Assembly (NCBI GenBank): GCA_031002005.1
Contig: JARYHS010008074.1
Coordinates: 282,783,930 to 282,847,929, forward strand
Direction of reading: 5' to 3'
DNA length: 64,000 nucleotides
Source: Vandiemenella viatica
Lineage: Eukaryota; Arthropoda; Insecta; Orthoptera; Morabidae
Shown: positions 23,836 to 35,547 of the stretch, in pieces
Layout: each line of letters begins with the position of its first letter
How positions within the stretch are numbered: position 1 is the first letter of the stretch
The notes under the pieces: generated by a model
The model's input: the letters and a program-made list of their open reading frames with translations, nothing else
Database searches by the model: none
Told to the model about the DNA's origin: nothing
Translations under genes and position numbers: made by a program

Positions 23836-23977
23836 AAAAATAAAATAATTGTTTTAAAAAACATAAAAACCGCCTTCAAAAAAAAGCACTAAAAATTTTA
23901 AAATAACTTATTACCTTGCTTAGGAGAAAGTAAATCTAAATGGTCAATATTTTACATTTTTCGCACGGGTCGTCTAG
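23836..23977 (+). mobile_element. Helitron-like 3' terminus
   Basis: The segment ends TTTTTCGCACGGGTCGTCTAG at 23,957-23,977, followed by T. Helitron 3' ends finish CTRR and lie between A and T of the target. The same terminal 16-mer recurs at 35,638-35,653, where a hairpin precedes it; here the left half of that hairpin is lost. Bases 23,836-23,957 also recur inside the palindrome at 25,561-25,676 and, inverted, at 26,170-26,290. The 5' end of the element was not located. Confidence 0.5.
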
Positions 23978-25728
23978 TATTGATATAGTAACACATTTAA
24001 GGTATTTATGTAGCCAGCAGTTTTACTATATAGTTTACTAAAACTAGGCATACGTAATGACCAAGTAGCCAGAAATTATTTTGCTTAAAATTAGCGATCC
24101 ATAACACCGAAATAAACCATTCTGCTTCAGAAAGTGAAGTTGATATATTCTATAGGCTCACGACAAGATCTCACAGCTTTTTGACATTTACTACGAGATT
24201 TGGCCTATTTTTTTCAAGAATTGTTTTTGGGCGATCTCATTTCTTTTTGTAAACTGATTCCATATTCTGAGTCACAGGTTAATGGCATTTCAGAATTCAA
24301 ATGTTACCAATATATATTTGTCCGATAACAACAAAGCCCACGCTCTTTACAAATAACGGGTGTGCGTCCTGGAAGAGCATTGCCGATTGCTGTAGATTTA
24401 ACTGCCACCATAAGTTATTTCCCAGTAATTTCCACACTAAGCATAAGAACAAAGTAAAATTTGTGTTAGTTAAGTTCGCTGATCTCTATGCATAAAAAAT
24501 TGAGGTATATAGCCTTATCCAGAACAAAGCAATTAATTAGCAAATACGTGCCGTAACATTTCAGGTTTTGGATTGCCATCGTACAAAGAAAAATCATTAA
24601 TATTTGAATTTTCTTATAATTTTGAGGTACATACATTGTACCAAATTACCTGTTTCTACAACCACGGGAATTGCACACGGGAATCGCAGTGACATTATGA
24701 CGACGCAGGGTCGTAGTCAGTTAAAAATTTTACTAACTTCCAAGGTAGAGGAGAGGAACAAAGTAAAATTTAACACATTAGTTAAACTGTGTATAGACAA
24801 AACTTGAGACAACTAAAGATATTAGATTAGAAAGCGCTTACACGTTTATGGTAGATGAGAGGTAGATAAATGGAATTTCAGCAGTTTTTGACTTATCTTA
24901 TAATCTGGTGGTAAAAACTTACCTGTGTACCAAATTACAGCTTTCTAAGGCTACAGAAGTTCCATAGATATTGATTATCATCAGCGAGTGAGTGAAATTT
25001 GGGTATGTATAATTTCAAAACTAAGTACAGGATAGAAATAAAATTTAATGTATTTTCTAAGATTGCTGATATCTGTGTATAATAGAAATTTGAGGCATAT
25101 GGCGTCATTTAGCCCAAATCGGTAGGCTTGACTCGACTCGGGGAGGGGAGGGGGAGAGAGGCACAATTTCGTGCTCCCAGATTCAAATGAAATGCCTGTG
25201 ACTATACAGTTTATTCTGTGCACTATCGGACTGCAAACATTTCTTATTGAGGAATGTCCACACTAGAGCCTCTTCCCTTCCTCTTGACTATTCCTCTTGC
25301 ATGTTCATCTTGAGGCACGCCCCATGGGGCACACTCCTAGTGTATACTTTGCTCCCAGTGTTCAACATCAGGTATCGTCACAGCAAGATTTATCTAGCGA
25401 GTGTTACAGCAGCTATTATTATATTACAGAAATATGAAAACAAATTATTGGGGATACTGTGGATAAGAGACTTTTTGAAAATTCAGAATGCAGATTCTAC
25501 TAGAATTGCAGTTAAATGACAATACTTTGTTATTTTACGCAGATATCAAAATATATATATTTCCAATAAAATGATTGTTTAAAAAAAATAAAAACCGCCT
25601 TCAAAAAAAAAACACTAAAAAATTAAAAATACCTTGCTTAGGAGAAAGTAAATCTAAATGGTCAATATTTTACATTACTGTCATTGAAATTTTTACATTA
25701 ATTATTTATTTTTGGAGTCGGTGCCAGC
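23978..25728 (+). repeat. Left arm of 3.9-kb palindrome
   Basis: The arm runs from TATTGATATAGTAACACATT to TTTTTGGAGTCGGTGCCAGC and is the reverse complement of 26,118-27,866. Differences include ATATATTTG against ATACGTTTG at about 24,313, a 2-bp indel at about 24,110, a G-run difference at about 25,140 and an indel near 25,217. No known gene is encoded; the paired open frames occur in both arms simply because the DNA is duplicated. Confidence 0.93.
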
Positions 25729-26117
25729 TGTCACATCCCGAAGATTGAATTACTGAACCTCTTTTGGTGTTAGAGGCGAAACGGGGAGTACGAACAAAAA
25801 TTCCCATTCTTTTACAGCATGTCGTGAGGAAGATAGTGTTATTGCGGGAGACAGCTTAAAGAAACAAATTAACAGTATTTTAATCTGTGGCTCGGCCTTA
25901 TTGGTCTTCCACGCATATCTCTGGCGCTACAGTGTCAGTTTGTATGCTGCCTCCTGCAGTAAACGATTTACAGTTAGCATAATATCGGGGTATCATCTGT
26001 ATGTTTCAGTTTTGTTGAAACATGTTTCTTGCATTAATTGTAGGTAAGCAGTAAGATGATTTTTTTTGTATTATTGTTATTCATTATTGTTTTTATCTTT
26101 TTATTTTTCTTGCTTTC
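25729..26117. other. Palindrome spacer
   Basis: 389 bp of single-copy sequence between the arms. No coding motif or terminal repeat is recognised, apart from the 15-bp inverted GGAGTCGGTGCCAGC that closes each arm. Confidence 0.7.
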
Positions 26118-27866
26118 GCTGGCACCGACTCCAAAAATAACTAATTAATGTAAAAATTTCAATGACAGTAATGTAAAATATTGACTATTTAGATTTACTT
26201 TCTCCTAAGCAAGGTATAAAGTTATTTTAAATTTTTTAGTGCTTTTTTTGAAGGCGGTTTTTATGTTTTTTTAAACAATCATTTTATTGGAAATATATAT
26301 ATTTTGATATCTGCGTAAAATAACAAAGTATTGTCATTTAACTGCAATTCTAGTAGAATCTGCATTCTGAATTTTCAAAAAGTCTCTTATCCACAGTATC
26401 CCCAATAATTTGTTTTCATATTTCTGTAATATAATAATAGCTGCTGTAACACTCGCTAGATAAATCTTGCTGTGACGATACCTGATGTTGAACACTGGGA
26501 GCAAAGTATACACTAGGAGTGTGCCCCATGGGGCGTGCCTCAAGATGAACATGCAAGAGGAATAGTCAAGAGGAAGGGAAGAGGCTCTAGTGTGGACATT
26601 CCTCAATAAGAAATGTTTGCAGTCCGATAAATAAACTGTATAGTCACCAGGCATTTCATTTGAATCTGGGAGCACGAAATTGTGCCTCCCCCCCTCCCCT
26701 CCCCGAGTCGAGTCAAGCCTACCGATTTGGGCTAAATGACGCCATATGCCTCAAATTTCTATTATACACAGATATCAGCAATCTTAGAAAATACATTAAA
26801 TTTTATTTCTATCCTGTACTTAGTTTTGAAATTATACATACCCAAATTTCACTCACTCGCTGATGATAATCAATATCTATGGAACTTCTGTAGCCTTAGA
26901 AAGCTGTAATTTGGTACACAGGTAAGTTTTTATTCCACCAGATTATAAGATAAGTCAAAAACTGCTGAAATTCCATTTATCTACCTCTCATCTACCATAA
27001 ACGTGTAAGCGCTTTCTAATCTAATATCTTTAGTTGTCTCAAGTTTTGTCTATACACAGTTTAACTAATGTGTTAAATTTTACTTTGTTCCTCTCCTCTA
27101 CCTTGGAAGTTAGTAAAATTTTTAACTGACTACGACCCTGCGTCGTCATAATGTCACTGCGATTCCCGTGTGCAATTCCCGTGGTTGTAGAAACAGGTAA
27201 TTTGGTACAATGTATGTACCTCAAAATTATAAGAAAATTCAAATATTAATGATTTTTCCTTGTACGATGGCAATCCAAAACCTGAAATGTTACGGCACGT
27301 ATTTGCTAATTAATTGCTTTGTTCTGGATAAGGCTATATACCTCAATTTTTTATGCATAGAGATCAGCGAACTTAACTAACACAAATTTTACTTTGTTCT
27401 TATGCTTAGTGTGGAAATTACTGGGAAATAACTTATGGTGGCAGTTAAATCTACAGCAATCGGCAATGCTCTTCCAGGACGCACACCCGTTATTTGTAAA
27501 GAGCGTGGGCTTTGTTGTTATCGGACAAACGTATATTGGTAACATTTGAATTCTGAAATGCCATTAACCTGTGACTCAGAATATGGAATCAGTTTACAAA
27601 AAGAAATGAGATCGCCCAAAAACAATTCTTGAAAAAAATAGGCCAAATCTCGTAGTAAATGTCAAAAAGCTGTGAGATCTTGTCGTGAGCCTATAGAATA
27701 TATCAACTTCACTTTCTGAAGCAGAATGGTTTATCGGTGTTATGGATCGCTAATTTTAAGCAAAATAATTTCTGGCTACTTGGTCATTACGTATGCCTAG
27801 TTTTAGTAAACTATATAGTAAAACTGCTGGCTACATAAATACCTTAAATGTGTTACTATATCAATA
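26118..27866 (-). repeat. Right arm of 3.9-kb palindrome
   Basis: Inverted copy of 23,978-25,728, starting GCTGGCACCGACTCC and ending ATGTGTTACTATATCAATA. Beyond 27,866 the sequence (TTACAGATATAC) is unrelated to the left flank, which is the Helitron-like terminus. Confidence 0.93.
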
Positions 27867-28673
27867 TTACAGATATACAAAAGCCAAGATTTCCCTCGCA
27901 CGTCTTTCGGGTTTGACAAGAGAAAATATCATGCATATTATGCCCTTCTTATTAGTAAAAGTTATGACGTGCCTAACGATTAATCAAGTCAAACAGTTTT
28001 TTTTTTTTTTAAATGTTAAAATCACGAGAGAAACCATTCTGTTTCAGGAAGTGAAGTGAATACACACTGTGGATTATAGACTTGGCCCAATATTTTGTCA
28101 CTAAACAACCAAGAGACAAAGGTTATTTATACAAGAATCGTGTAATTGAAATTTCTAAAAGAAATTTTGAGCTAGAACGATGATTGCTCCAGATTATTTT
28201 TCAAAATTGTTTTTTATTTATCAGTAGTCAGTACATTTATCCTTTAAATGCCAAGAAACTGTATTCGTTACAGTATTTCAGTGAGAACCCAGTTGCCAGA
28301 GATAGCTTCCCAAGAAATGTCCTCCGGTATATCGTAGCATATGCCGAACTCAGGAGATGCTAGTAAATTTCTGGCTGATAGAACTCTTTAGCTGAGTGTC
28401 CAAAAGTTAATAAGCATGGCTGCCATGATTCCCGGGATGGAAAGCTCTGGGGGACGTTTTAACGAACTGCTTACTAACTGCTTTTTTTCTGAGCGATGGT
28501 GGATATATGCTTAGAACATTCAATGAACAGTTATGAACTTGTTTTATGTTTGTAGACATGAACATTGTACATATTCCTGGCACTGATGGCATATACAGTG
28601 CATGAATTAGCCATCATAAGACATTCAATTTAATTGCTATGAAGCATATGCCTCGACGCCAATTTCTGCTCTC
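27867..28673. other. Palindrome flank, diverged repeat copy
   Basis: No gene. Bases 28,022-28,100 (GAGAAACCATTCTGTTTCAG, GAAGTGAAGT) resemble 24,114-24,140 in the left arm (AAACCATTCTGCTTCAGAAA), so an older diverged copy of arm sequence continues here. Confidence 0.45.
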
Positions 28674-28857
28674 ACACCGAGCGTAGTGGGTGAGCGTTTA
28701 ACGATCTGGCCTCGCATTCGGGAGGACGCCAGTTCGAATCCCCGTCCGGCCATCCAGATTTGGGTTTTCCGTGGTTTCCCCAAATCACTCCTAGCGATTG
28801 TCGGGATGCTTCCTTCAAAAGGACCATGGCCGAAATTCTTTCCCGTTCCTTGTCCCC
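28674..28857 (+). mobile_element. tRNA-derived SINE, cut by assembly gap
   Basis: The copy is well preserved: head CACCGAGCGTAGTGGGTGAG, box B AGTTCGAATCCCCGTC, body ATCCAGATTTGGGTTTTCCG and GGGATGCTTCCTTCAAAAGG, then CCGTTCCTTGTCCCC. The 3' third falls in the run of N. Confidence 0.85.
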
Positions 28858-29857
28858 NNNNNNNNNNNNNNNNNNNNNNNNNNNNNNNNNNNNNNNNNNN
28901 NNNNNNNNNNNNNNNNNNNNNNNNNNNNNNNNNNNNNNNNNNNNNNNNNNNNNNNNNNNNNNNNNNNNNNNNNNNNNNNNNNNNNNNNNNNNNNNNNNNN
29001 NNNNNNNNNNNNNNNNNNNNNNNNNNNNNNNNNNNNNNNNNNNNNNNNNNNNNNNNNNNNNNNNNNNNNNNNNNNNNNNNNNNNNNNNNNNNNNNNNNNN
29101 NNNNNNNNNNNNNNNNNNNNNNNNNNNNNNNNNNNNNNNNNNNNNNNNNNNNNNNNNNNNNNNNNNNNNNNNNNNNNNNNNNNNNNNNNNNNNNNNNNNN
29201 NNNNNNNNNNNNNNNNNNNNNNNNNNNNNNNNNNNNNNNNNNNNNNNNNNNNNNNNNNNNNNNNNNNNNNNNNNNNNNNNNNNNNNNNNNNNNNNNNNNN
29301 NNNNNNNNNNNNNNNNNNNNNNNNNNNNNNNNNNNNNNNNNNNNNNNNNNNNNNNNNNNNNNNNNNNNNNNNNNNNNNNNNNNNNNNNNNNNNNNNNNNN
29401 NNNNNNNNNNNNNNNNNNNNNNNNNNNNNNNNNNNNNNNNNNNNNNNNNNNNNNNNNNNNNNNNNNNNNNNNNNNNNNNNNNNNNNNNNNNNNNNNNNNN
29501 NNNNNNNNNNNNNNNNNNNNNNNNNNNNNNNNNNNNNNNNNNNNNNNNNNNNNNNNNNNNNNNNNNNNNNNNNNNNNNNNNNNNNNNNNNNNNNNNNNNN
29601 NNNNNNNNNNNNNNNNNNNNNNNNNNNNNNNNNNNNNNNNNNNNNNNNNNNNNNNNNNNNNNNNNNNNNNNNNNNNNNNNNNNNNNNNNNNNNNNNNNNN
29701 NNNNNNNNNNNNNNNNNNNNNNNNNNNNNNNNNNNNNNNNNNNNNNNNNNNNNNNNNNNNNNNNNNNNNNNNNNNNNNNNNNNNNNNNNNNNNNNNNNNN
29801 NNNNNNNNNNNNNNNNNNNNNNNNNNNNNNNNNNNNNNNNNNNNNNNNNNNNNNNNN
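28858..29857. other. Assembly gap, 1,000 N
   Basis: Exactly 1,000 undetermined bases, a typical scaffold gap size, so the true distance is unknown. Open frames spanning it are artefacts. Confidence 0.99.
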
Positions 29858-31518
29858 CATACATATACGAATGTTTTTTACAATTCTTAGTTTACACATT
29901 GACTTATTTGTATTTAAAAAGAATTGGAAAAATTTCAAAAGAATTTGGGAATCAAACAGGCTACCTCTAAAGATGAAGTTCATTGTGTAAATTCGAAAGT
30001 TATTGTAATAAATACAATAAAATCATTAATTGTATTAACCCATTTCACAATTTTGGTAAATAATATATTGACACATATCATATTACATTTTTCTAGGCCT
30101 ATTTACAGTACAAATTGTGTTGTAGGTTTTAAGCTACAAAACCTGTATTTTTATAATTATAATAGAGTTACACCTGAACATTTTCATCTTACACCTAAGT
30201 CTGAAAGTTAGGAGTAACAAATACACCTGGATTTATAAAGGAATTTCTAGCACTGCTTGCGATTGACTACAGCAGTGAAGTTGTTTATATGTAAATTGAC
30301 ACAACTTTCCACATCCCACAAAGCCAGACTCTCATACTGGGGTTTATGTAAATGAATGAATTGTAACTGTAATACCTTTTATTGTTGAAGGCTATGTAAT
30401 GGCATCCACCATTCACTTTCCATTTAAAGTTGTGAAAGTTTTTTTTTTAATTGGAGTTGGCATCATAATTCCACAGTGGTCAAAAGCAAGACTCCACTAG
30501 AAATTCTTTCCAAAGTACATTTAACGGTTTAATGCTGGTCCACGCTGTATTACAATGGAATTCTGCTTGAAAACAATACAGCAGTATTACAATGATATTA
30601 TTTAATATTATGTAGCGGAATCGTGATTTCCAATAGAGCCACAACATATATTAAATAACATTATCTAAGTAATGTGTGTGCCAATTTTCAGACCAAAAGT
30701 ACCTACAGTCCCAGTGATTATGTTGGTGCCAAGGTGCTTATCACTAATTTCCAGTCATGTCAATTATTTATGGATACTTAGACTCAAATAGAAGGGAAAA
30801 AGATTGAATTGAATCCTGACACTACTGGTCATAGAAAATTATTTTGCATAGAACCAGTGTAACATACACATTCTTACATAACAGCTAAATAATACAATGA
30901 TAGCTTAACAACTACAAGAGAAAAAGGCATTTTAACAAGTATTTTACTCTAATTAGCAGTGCTGTGGAACTTATAAATGTTTAGAATGGAAACCAAAGTT
31001 TAATAAAGTGAGAAAGAACGTATAGTGGTGTATTTTTGAGGGAAAAGGGTCACTCATATCAGCTGCTACCAGTAAATCTGGCAATGCTACAACAGAGTGA
31101 GCAGTAAATACTTTTTCATTATGATGCTAAAAATTTTATTCTACATATCAATTGTTGCCTATGGCATCCATCAATCAAATATAGCCTGTTAGATAGACCC
31201 GCACAAGTTCCTTTGAATTTAATCATAAAAATAAACAAACTAACTTATATACAGATATGTTAATTTCTTCCAAGGCATTTTTATGAGTAAAGAAATAATG
31301 AACAAGCAGTAAAATCTCTGAGTATAATCATGTAACAAAAGATAAAGGCAGGCTTGCAACAGTGATGTTAATGTACTAAAGGAAAATTGGTCAGATGCAT
31401 AAGACAATACTTAGGAAATGAGGCCTGAATAGATATGAGAAGAATTAGGAGGAGAATATGGAGGGGAATATATGACAGGATTAATGGTGAGTTTGATACT
31501 AGTAAAACAACTCTGGAT
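29858..31518. other. No gene recognised
   Basis: AT-rich unique-looking sequence with no motif or terminal repeat that I recognise; possibly intronic or intergenic. Confidence 0.45.
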
Positions 31519-31526
31519 GTGTAGGG

Positions 31527-31770
31527 CAGTGGTTCCAAATGGTGGTCCGCGGAACCCTGGGGTTCCGTTTTATATCCGAGAATTAAATAAAATGTTCATT
31601 GAAAACAGTCAAAACCGTGCCATGAGAAAGCTATGATGGTTTTGCTTCCGTTTGTGACAACTTACCGATGCGAGGCTGGTTTTTCAGCTTACACTTATAA
31701 AAATGGGGATCGGCGAAAACATGTATGATCAATTAGGGTTCCCTAGCCAAAAAGAAATTGGTAACCGCTG
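31527..31770 (+). mobile_element. hAT deletion derivative with perfect 8-bp TSD
   Basis: It starts CAGTGGTTCCAAATGGTGG and ends GAAATTGGTAACCGCTG, giving imperfect hAT-type inverted ends. It is bounded on both sides by GTGTAGGG (31,519-31,526 and 31,771-31,778), the 8-bp duplication made by hAT transposases. The interior retains MMVLLPFVTTYRCEAGFSAY, which matches the hAT C-terminal dimerisation region of ZBED-type elements. The 244-bp element is therefore a deletion product of an autonomous hAT and must be mobilised in trans. Confidence 0.92.
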
Positions 31771-31778
31771 GTGTAGGG

Positions 31779-32740
31779 TAATGACAACTTAATACCACGT
31801 TAGTCATTGCAGTATGGTTTACATCACAAAGAGATCAAAATCTGAGTTGATAGAATACCAAAACTGTAATAATGTACATAATAACAAGCATGGATAAACT
31901 CTACTATAATCATGTGGATTTTTTTTTTTCGAAAGTTTATACTGAAGATTGCTTAGTCATGGTAGCACTGGTAATGGGTAGCGAGTTGCTATTTTTGCAT
32001 ACTGACAAGCCAATTCTCTTTAATCAAAGTACTCAACGCTACCCACTAAGAAGATTAGTTTATTGATGCTACCACGATTAGTTTTTTTAAAGCAATATCT
32101 ACTAAACCAATTAATAACTAAAGCGAAACTTAAAGTAAACAAATTTTTTTCCATTCACTTGGCTGACTCGAAGTTTAGTTAAGAGAGTTAATAACAGAGC
32201 AATATGAGACAGTTTACTTGTTACCTTCAAAAATTTTCTCGTATTAATATTAAAGTACTATATACTTCACCAAAGTGAAAAATACGGCTAACAATAACTT
32301 AGAAACATGAAAATATTACCCTGCATATACGTTAAGCTTACCAAAAAATAATAAACTGATGCTGCTTGCACAAGAATATATTCAATCTGGACCTTCTTAT
32401 CTTAATTGGCAGTTCCCAGAATGAAAAGCAAGATATTCTCCACATAACAACACTGAAACCCTAACGCGTCACAAGCAGGTTCAAGGCTACATTGAGTAAA
32501 ACACAGTGTTCCTTGCCTCTCTCACATATAGCTACACACATGCCTTTGTGTCAAACTGTCATCTCCTTCAAAACCAGAGACATTACAAAACACTTCAAAA
32601 CTATTGAAAACGCACAATTCCGACATTTAAATCGATTGGTTTTGAAATCTCGATAGCTCGACAAGCTATCGATCTTAAGAAATATTAGTAATTACTGTTT
32701 AATAAATACGCCAATCAGTCAAATCTTAATAGCGAGTACA
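31779..32740. other. No gene recognised
   Basis: AT-rich, no supported feature. A 9-bp inverted repeat TCGATAGCT/AGCTATCGA lies near 32,650-32,672. Confidence 0.45.
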
Positions 32741-33412
32741 AGGCGTATATTGGTGATGAGACATGGAAAGATATTGGTATTAGAATTGAAAGTAATGCAT
32801 GGAATGGAAAAGATGACCATGACCAGGCGAGGATCCAGGATTTTGGTTTGGGGGGGGGGGGGGTGTGGCTTGAACGGAAGTTTTCTTTAGAGATTTTTGC
32901 GGATCTCTTACTTGCTATGCTGTCAAATTTAAAATGTATGGTTGAGGTGGGTTTGGTTTGAGTGAATTTTGGTTCAGAGGGCTTGCCTTCAATGGATTTT
33001 GGTTTTGGTGGGGGGGGGGGGGCAGCTTGAGTCGGCCATGGGGTAGTCTTTATAGCCTCATCGGTCCACTAATCCGTAAGCTAAAAAAAAGTCTCAAAAT
33101 TACAAAGATACTTTTGGAGGGGGGCTTGAGCCCCCTAGCACCCTCCCCCTTGGATCCGCCCCTGACCATGACCACAAGTTGGCACACGATTTCAGGCACA
33201 TGGGTGTGGGAAGATTCTCTTTTTTAAGTAAGAGTGTCAGTGACTGGAATAAGTTACCAAGAAAAATGATGAATAATTTGCCAAAAACGTTGAAAGAATT
33301 TAAAGTTAAAATTTGTAAAGGGTAGATGTAGGTGGATGCAGAAAAGGGGGAAGATGGGTGTTTAGGGAAATTGTCACCGGAGCATGCGCTCCATTGCAAT
33401 CATCATCGTATA
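32741..33412 (+). mobile_element. LINE family A 3' fragment, interrupted
   Basis: The fragment starts in the ORF2 C-terminal region (YKAYIGDETWKDIGIRIE-like) and resumes after the hAT insertion with DHDHKLA-like text, VSDWNKLPRKMMNNLPKTLK and the 3' end GGGAAATTGTCACCGGAGC. It finishes with a GGAGCATGCGCTCC hairpin and an ATCATCATCG tail. Confidence 0.85.
32824..33164. mobile_element. hAT MITE, copy 1, 8-bp TSD
   Basis: Ends CAGGCGAGGATCCAGG and, inverted, CAGGGGCGGATCC. It is flanked by the direct repeat ACCATGAC (32,816-32,823 and 33,165-33,172), and removing it rejoins the LINE A reading frame. The interior has long G-runs and a GAGTCGGCCATGGGGTAGTC block shared with 37,300-37,320. No coding capacity. 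Confidence 0.9.
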
Positions 33413-33424
33413 TATTATTTCTAT

Positions 33425-35240
33425 AAGGTATTTTTTTGTCACAAGCGTGTATCTTCCTTTATACTTAAAATGAGGTGTCATTTTAGAGCATTTGGTCTCC
33501 ACTTTGGTCACATCATATTTTGAGAAATGAAGTTTTCGGAATTCGACCCTTAAAGGGCAAAAACGTTAATATTTGTAATATGCTATTTTCTGTGTTACAA
33601 CTCATTTATCTCCATGGATACCTACCTGAATTCGTTTAATGAAGTATGATTTTAAAGAGTAAGATCTCCGCTTTAGTGACATCATATATTAAGACAGAAA
33701 TTTTTCGGAATTCTACCAATAAAGGGCAAAAGTATCAATATTTTTTCAATGCGTTTTTGTGTCACGAGTGATTTATCTCCCTTAATATCTAACCGATATA
33801 GATAAATGAAGTATCATATTAAAGAATAAGGTCTCCGCCGTGGTAACATTATATTTTAAGAAAGGAATTTTTCGTAATTCGACCCTTAAAGGGCAAAAAT
33901 GTCAATTTTTTAAAAATGTTTTTTTGTGTCTCGAGCCACTTATGTTCCTGGATGTCTATCCAAAATCGATAAATCAAGTAAGATTAAGAGGAATATTGTC
34001 TCAGCTTTGGCGACATAATATTTTAGGAAAGAAGTTTTGGAATTCAACCTTTGAAGGGGAAGAGTATCAATGGTTCTACAACGCATTTTTGTTAACGTGC
34101 CATTTATCTCCCTTAATATCTAACCGATATAGATAAATGAGATATCATACTAAAGAATAAGGTCTCCGCCGTGGTAACTTTATATTTTACGAAAGGAATT
34201 TTTCATAATTCAACCCTTTATGTGCAAAAATGTCAATTTTTCTAAAATTCATTTTTTGTATCTGGAGCCATTTATCTCCCTGGATATCTAACCACAATCG
34301 ATAAATGAAGTTATATTATGACGAGTAATGTCTCAAATTTGTGACATCATATTTTAAGAAAGAATATTTTTGGAATTCAACCCTTAAAGGGGAAAAAGTA
34401 TAAATGTTTCTATAACGCATTTTTGTGTCACGATCGATTTATTTCCCTTAATATCTAACCGATATAGATAAATGAGGTATCATATTAAAGAATAAGGTCA
34501 CCGCCGTGGTAAAATTATATTTTAAGAAAGGAATTTTTCGTAATTCGACCCTTAAAGGGCAAAAATGTCAATTTTTCTAAAATGCATTTTTTGTATCTTG
34601 AGCCATTTTTCTCCCTTCACAATTAAACAAAATTGATAAACGAGGTATCATTTAAAATACTGAGGTCTTCGTAATGTCTTTGGTTCCGTTACCACATTTT
34701 TAGAAAGAAATTTTTAAAAATTCTAACCTTAGACGGCAAAAGTATTAATATTTTTATAACCCATTTTTCTGTCACGAACTATTTATTTACTTTGATACCT
34801 AATCGAAATCAATAAATGAGGTATCAATTTAAATATTAAATTGTCGGCTATAGTCACATCATATTTTAAGAAAAAACTTTCTCCAAATTCAACCCCATAA
34901 TGGGCAAATATATCATCATTTCTCAAAACTTTTTTTTTTTTTTTACCTTGTTTGATAACTAACCGAAATCGATAAATGATGTATCATTTTAAAGACCAAG
35001 GTGGCTGCTTTGTTCACACCATATTTTATAAAATGAATTTTTTGGAATTCGACCCTTCAAGGGCTAGGTATGAATATTATTTATACAACTTGTTTTTGTT
35101 TTAATTACAAGCCAATTATCTTCTTGGATACCTAGCCGATATCGATAAACGACATATCGTTTTAACAATTAAGGTCACACGCTAGATAAAATGATAAATT
35201 AACAAATAATTTTTCCGAATTTGGTGCTTAAAGTAGTAGC
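33425..35240. repeat. Tandem array, ~168-bp unit, two-unit periodicity
   Basis: The marker GAATTCGACCCTTAAAGGGC and its variants recur about every 162-178 bp at roughly 33,529, 33,695, 33,866, 34,032, 34,194, 34,365, 34,528, 34,705, 34,885, 35,035 and 35,210, about 11 units. Alternate units at 33,866, 34,194 and 34,528 share TATTTTAAGAAAGGAATTTTT or close variants, followed by AAAAATGTCAATTTTT. The next ones share TATCAATG(T)TTCTA. The higher-order period is therefore about 332 bp. The array begins just after the LINE A tail at 33,412. Confidence 0.88.
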
Positions 35241-35547
35241 GCGTATGAGACTGTTCAGAGCCAAGCAGCAGCGGATTTCACTGAGATGTCAATAAACTTT
35301 TTTTTCAATAAGTAGCTTTTCGGATTTTTTTTCTTCTTTTACGGAAACACTGTCGTTTTGCTATACAATTCCAATGTAAACATTTATTCGCATAGCAACA
35401 AATATTTCGGAGATGTTGATATGTTGTGTGCATTTTGTTCAGGTTGGTTTTATTCTGTTAAGGTCAGTGACATTTTGTCATAAATACAGAGTATTTTAAA
35501 CTTTCTTAACTTTTTCGTCATATGTTGCTAGTATTTTGATGCGTACC

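Noticed and set aside
24301..27545. Pairs of similar small proteins (64, 67, 80/67, 90/113 residues) on opposite strands
   Set aside because: They exist because the DNA is an inverted duplication; no motif, no start context and no homology suggest coding.
23978..27866. Palindrome as a simple assembly fold-back
   Set aside because: The arms differ by substitutions and indels, which a fold-back artefact would not produce; kept as a real inverted duplication pending long reads.
28637..29990. Long open frames (349-448 codons) across the gap
   Set aside because: They consist of undetermined bases; only a SINE tail and short flank are real sequence.
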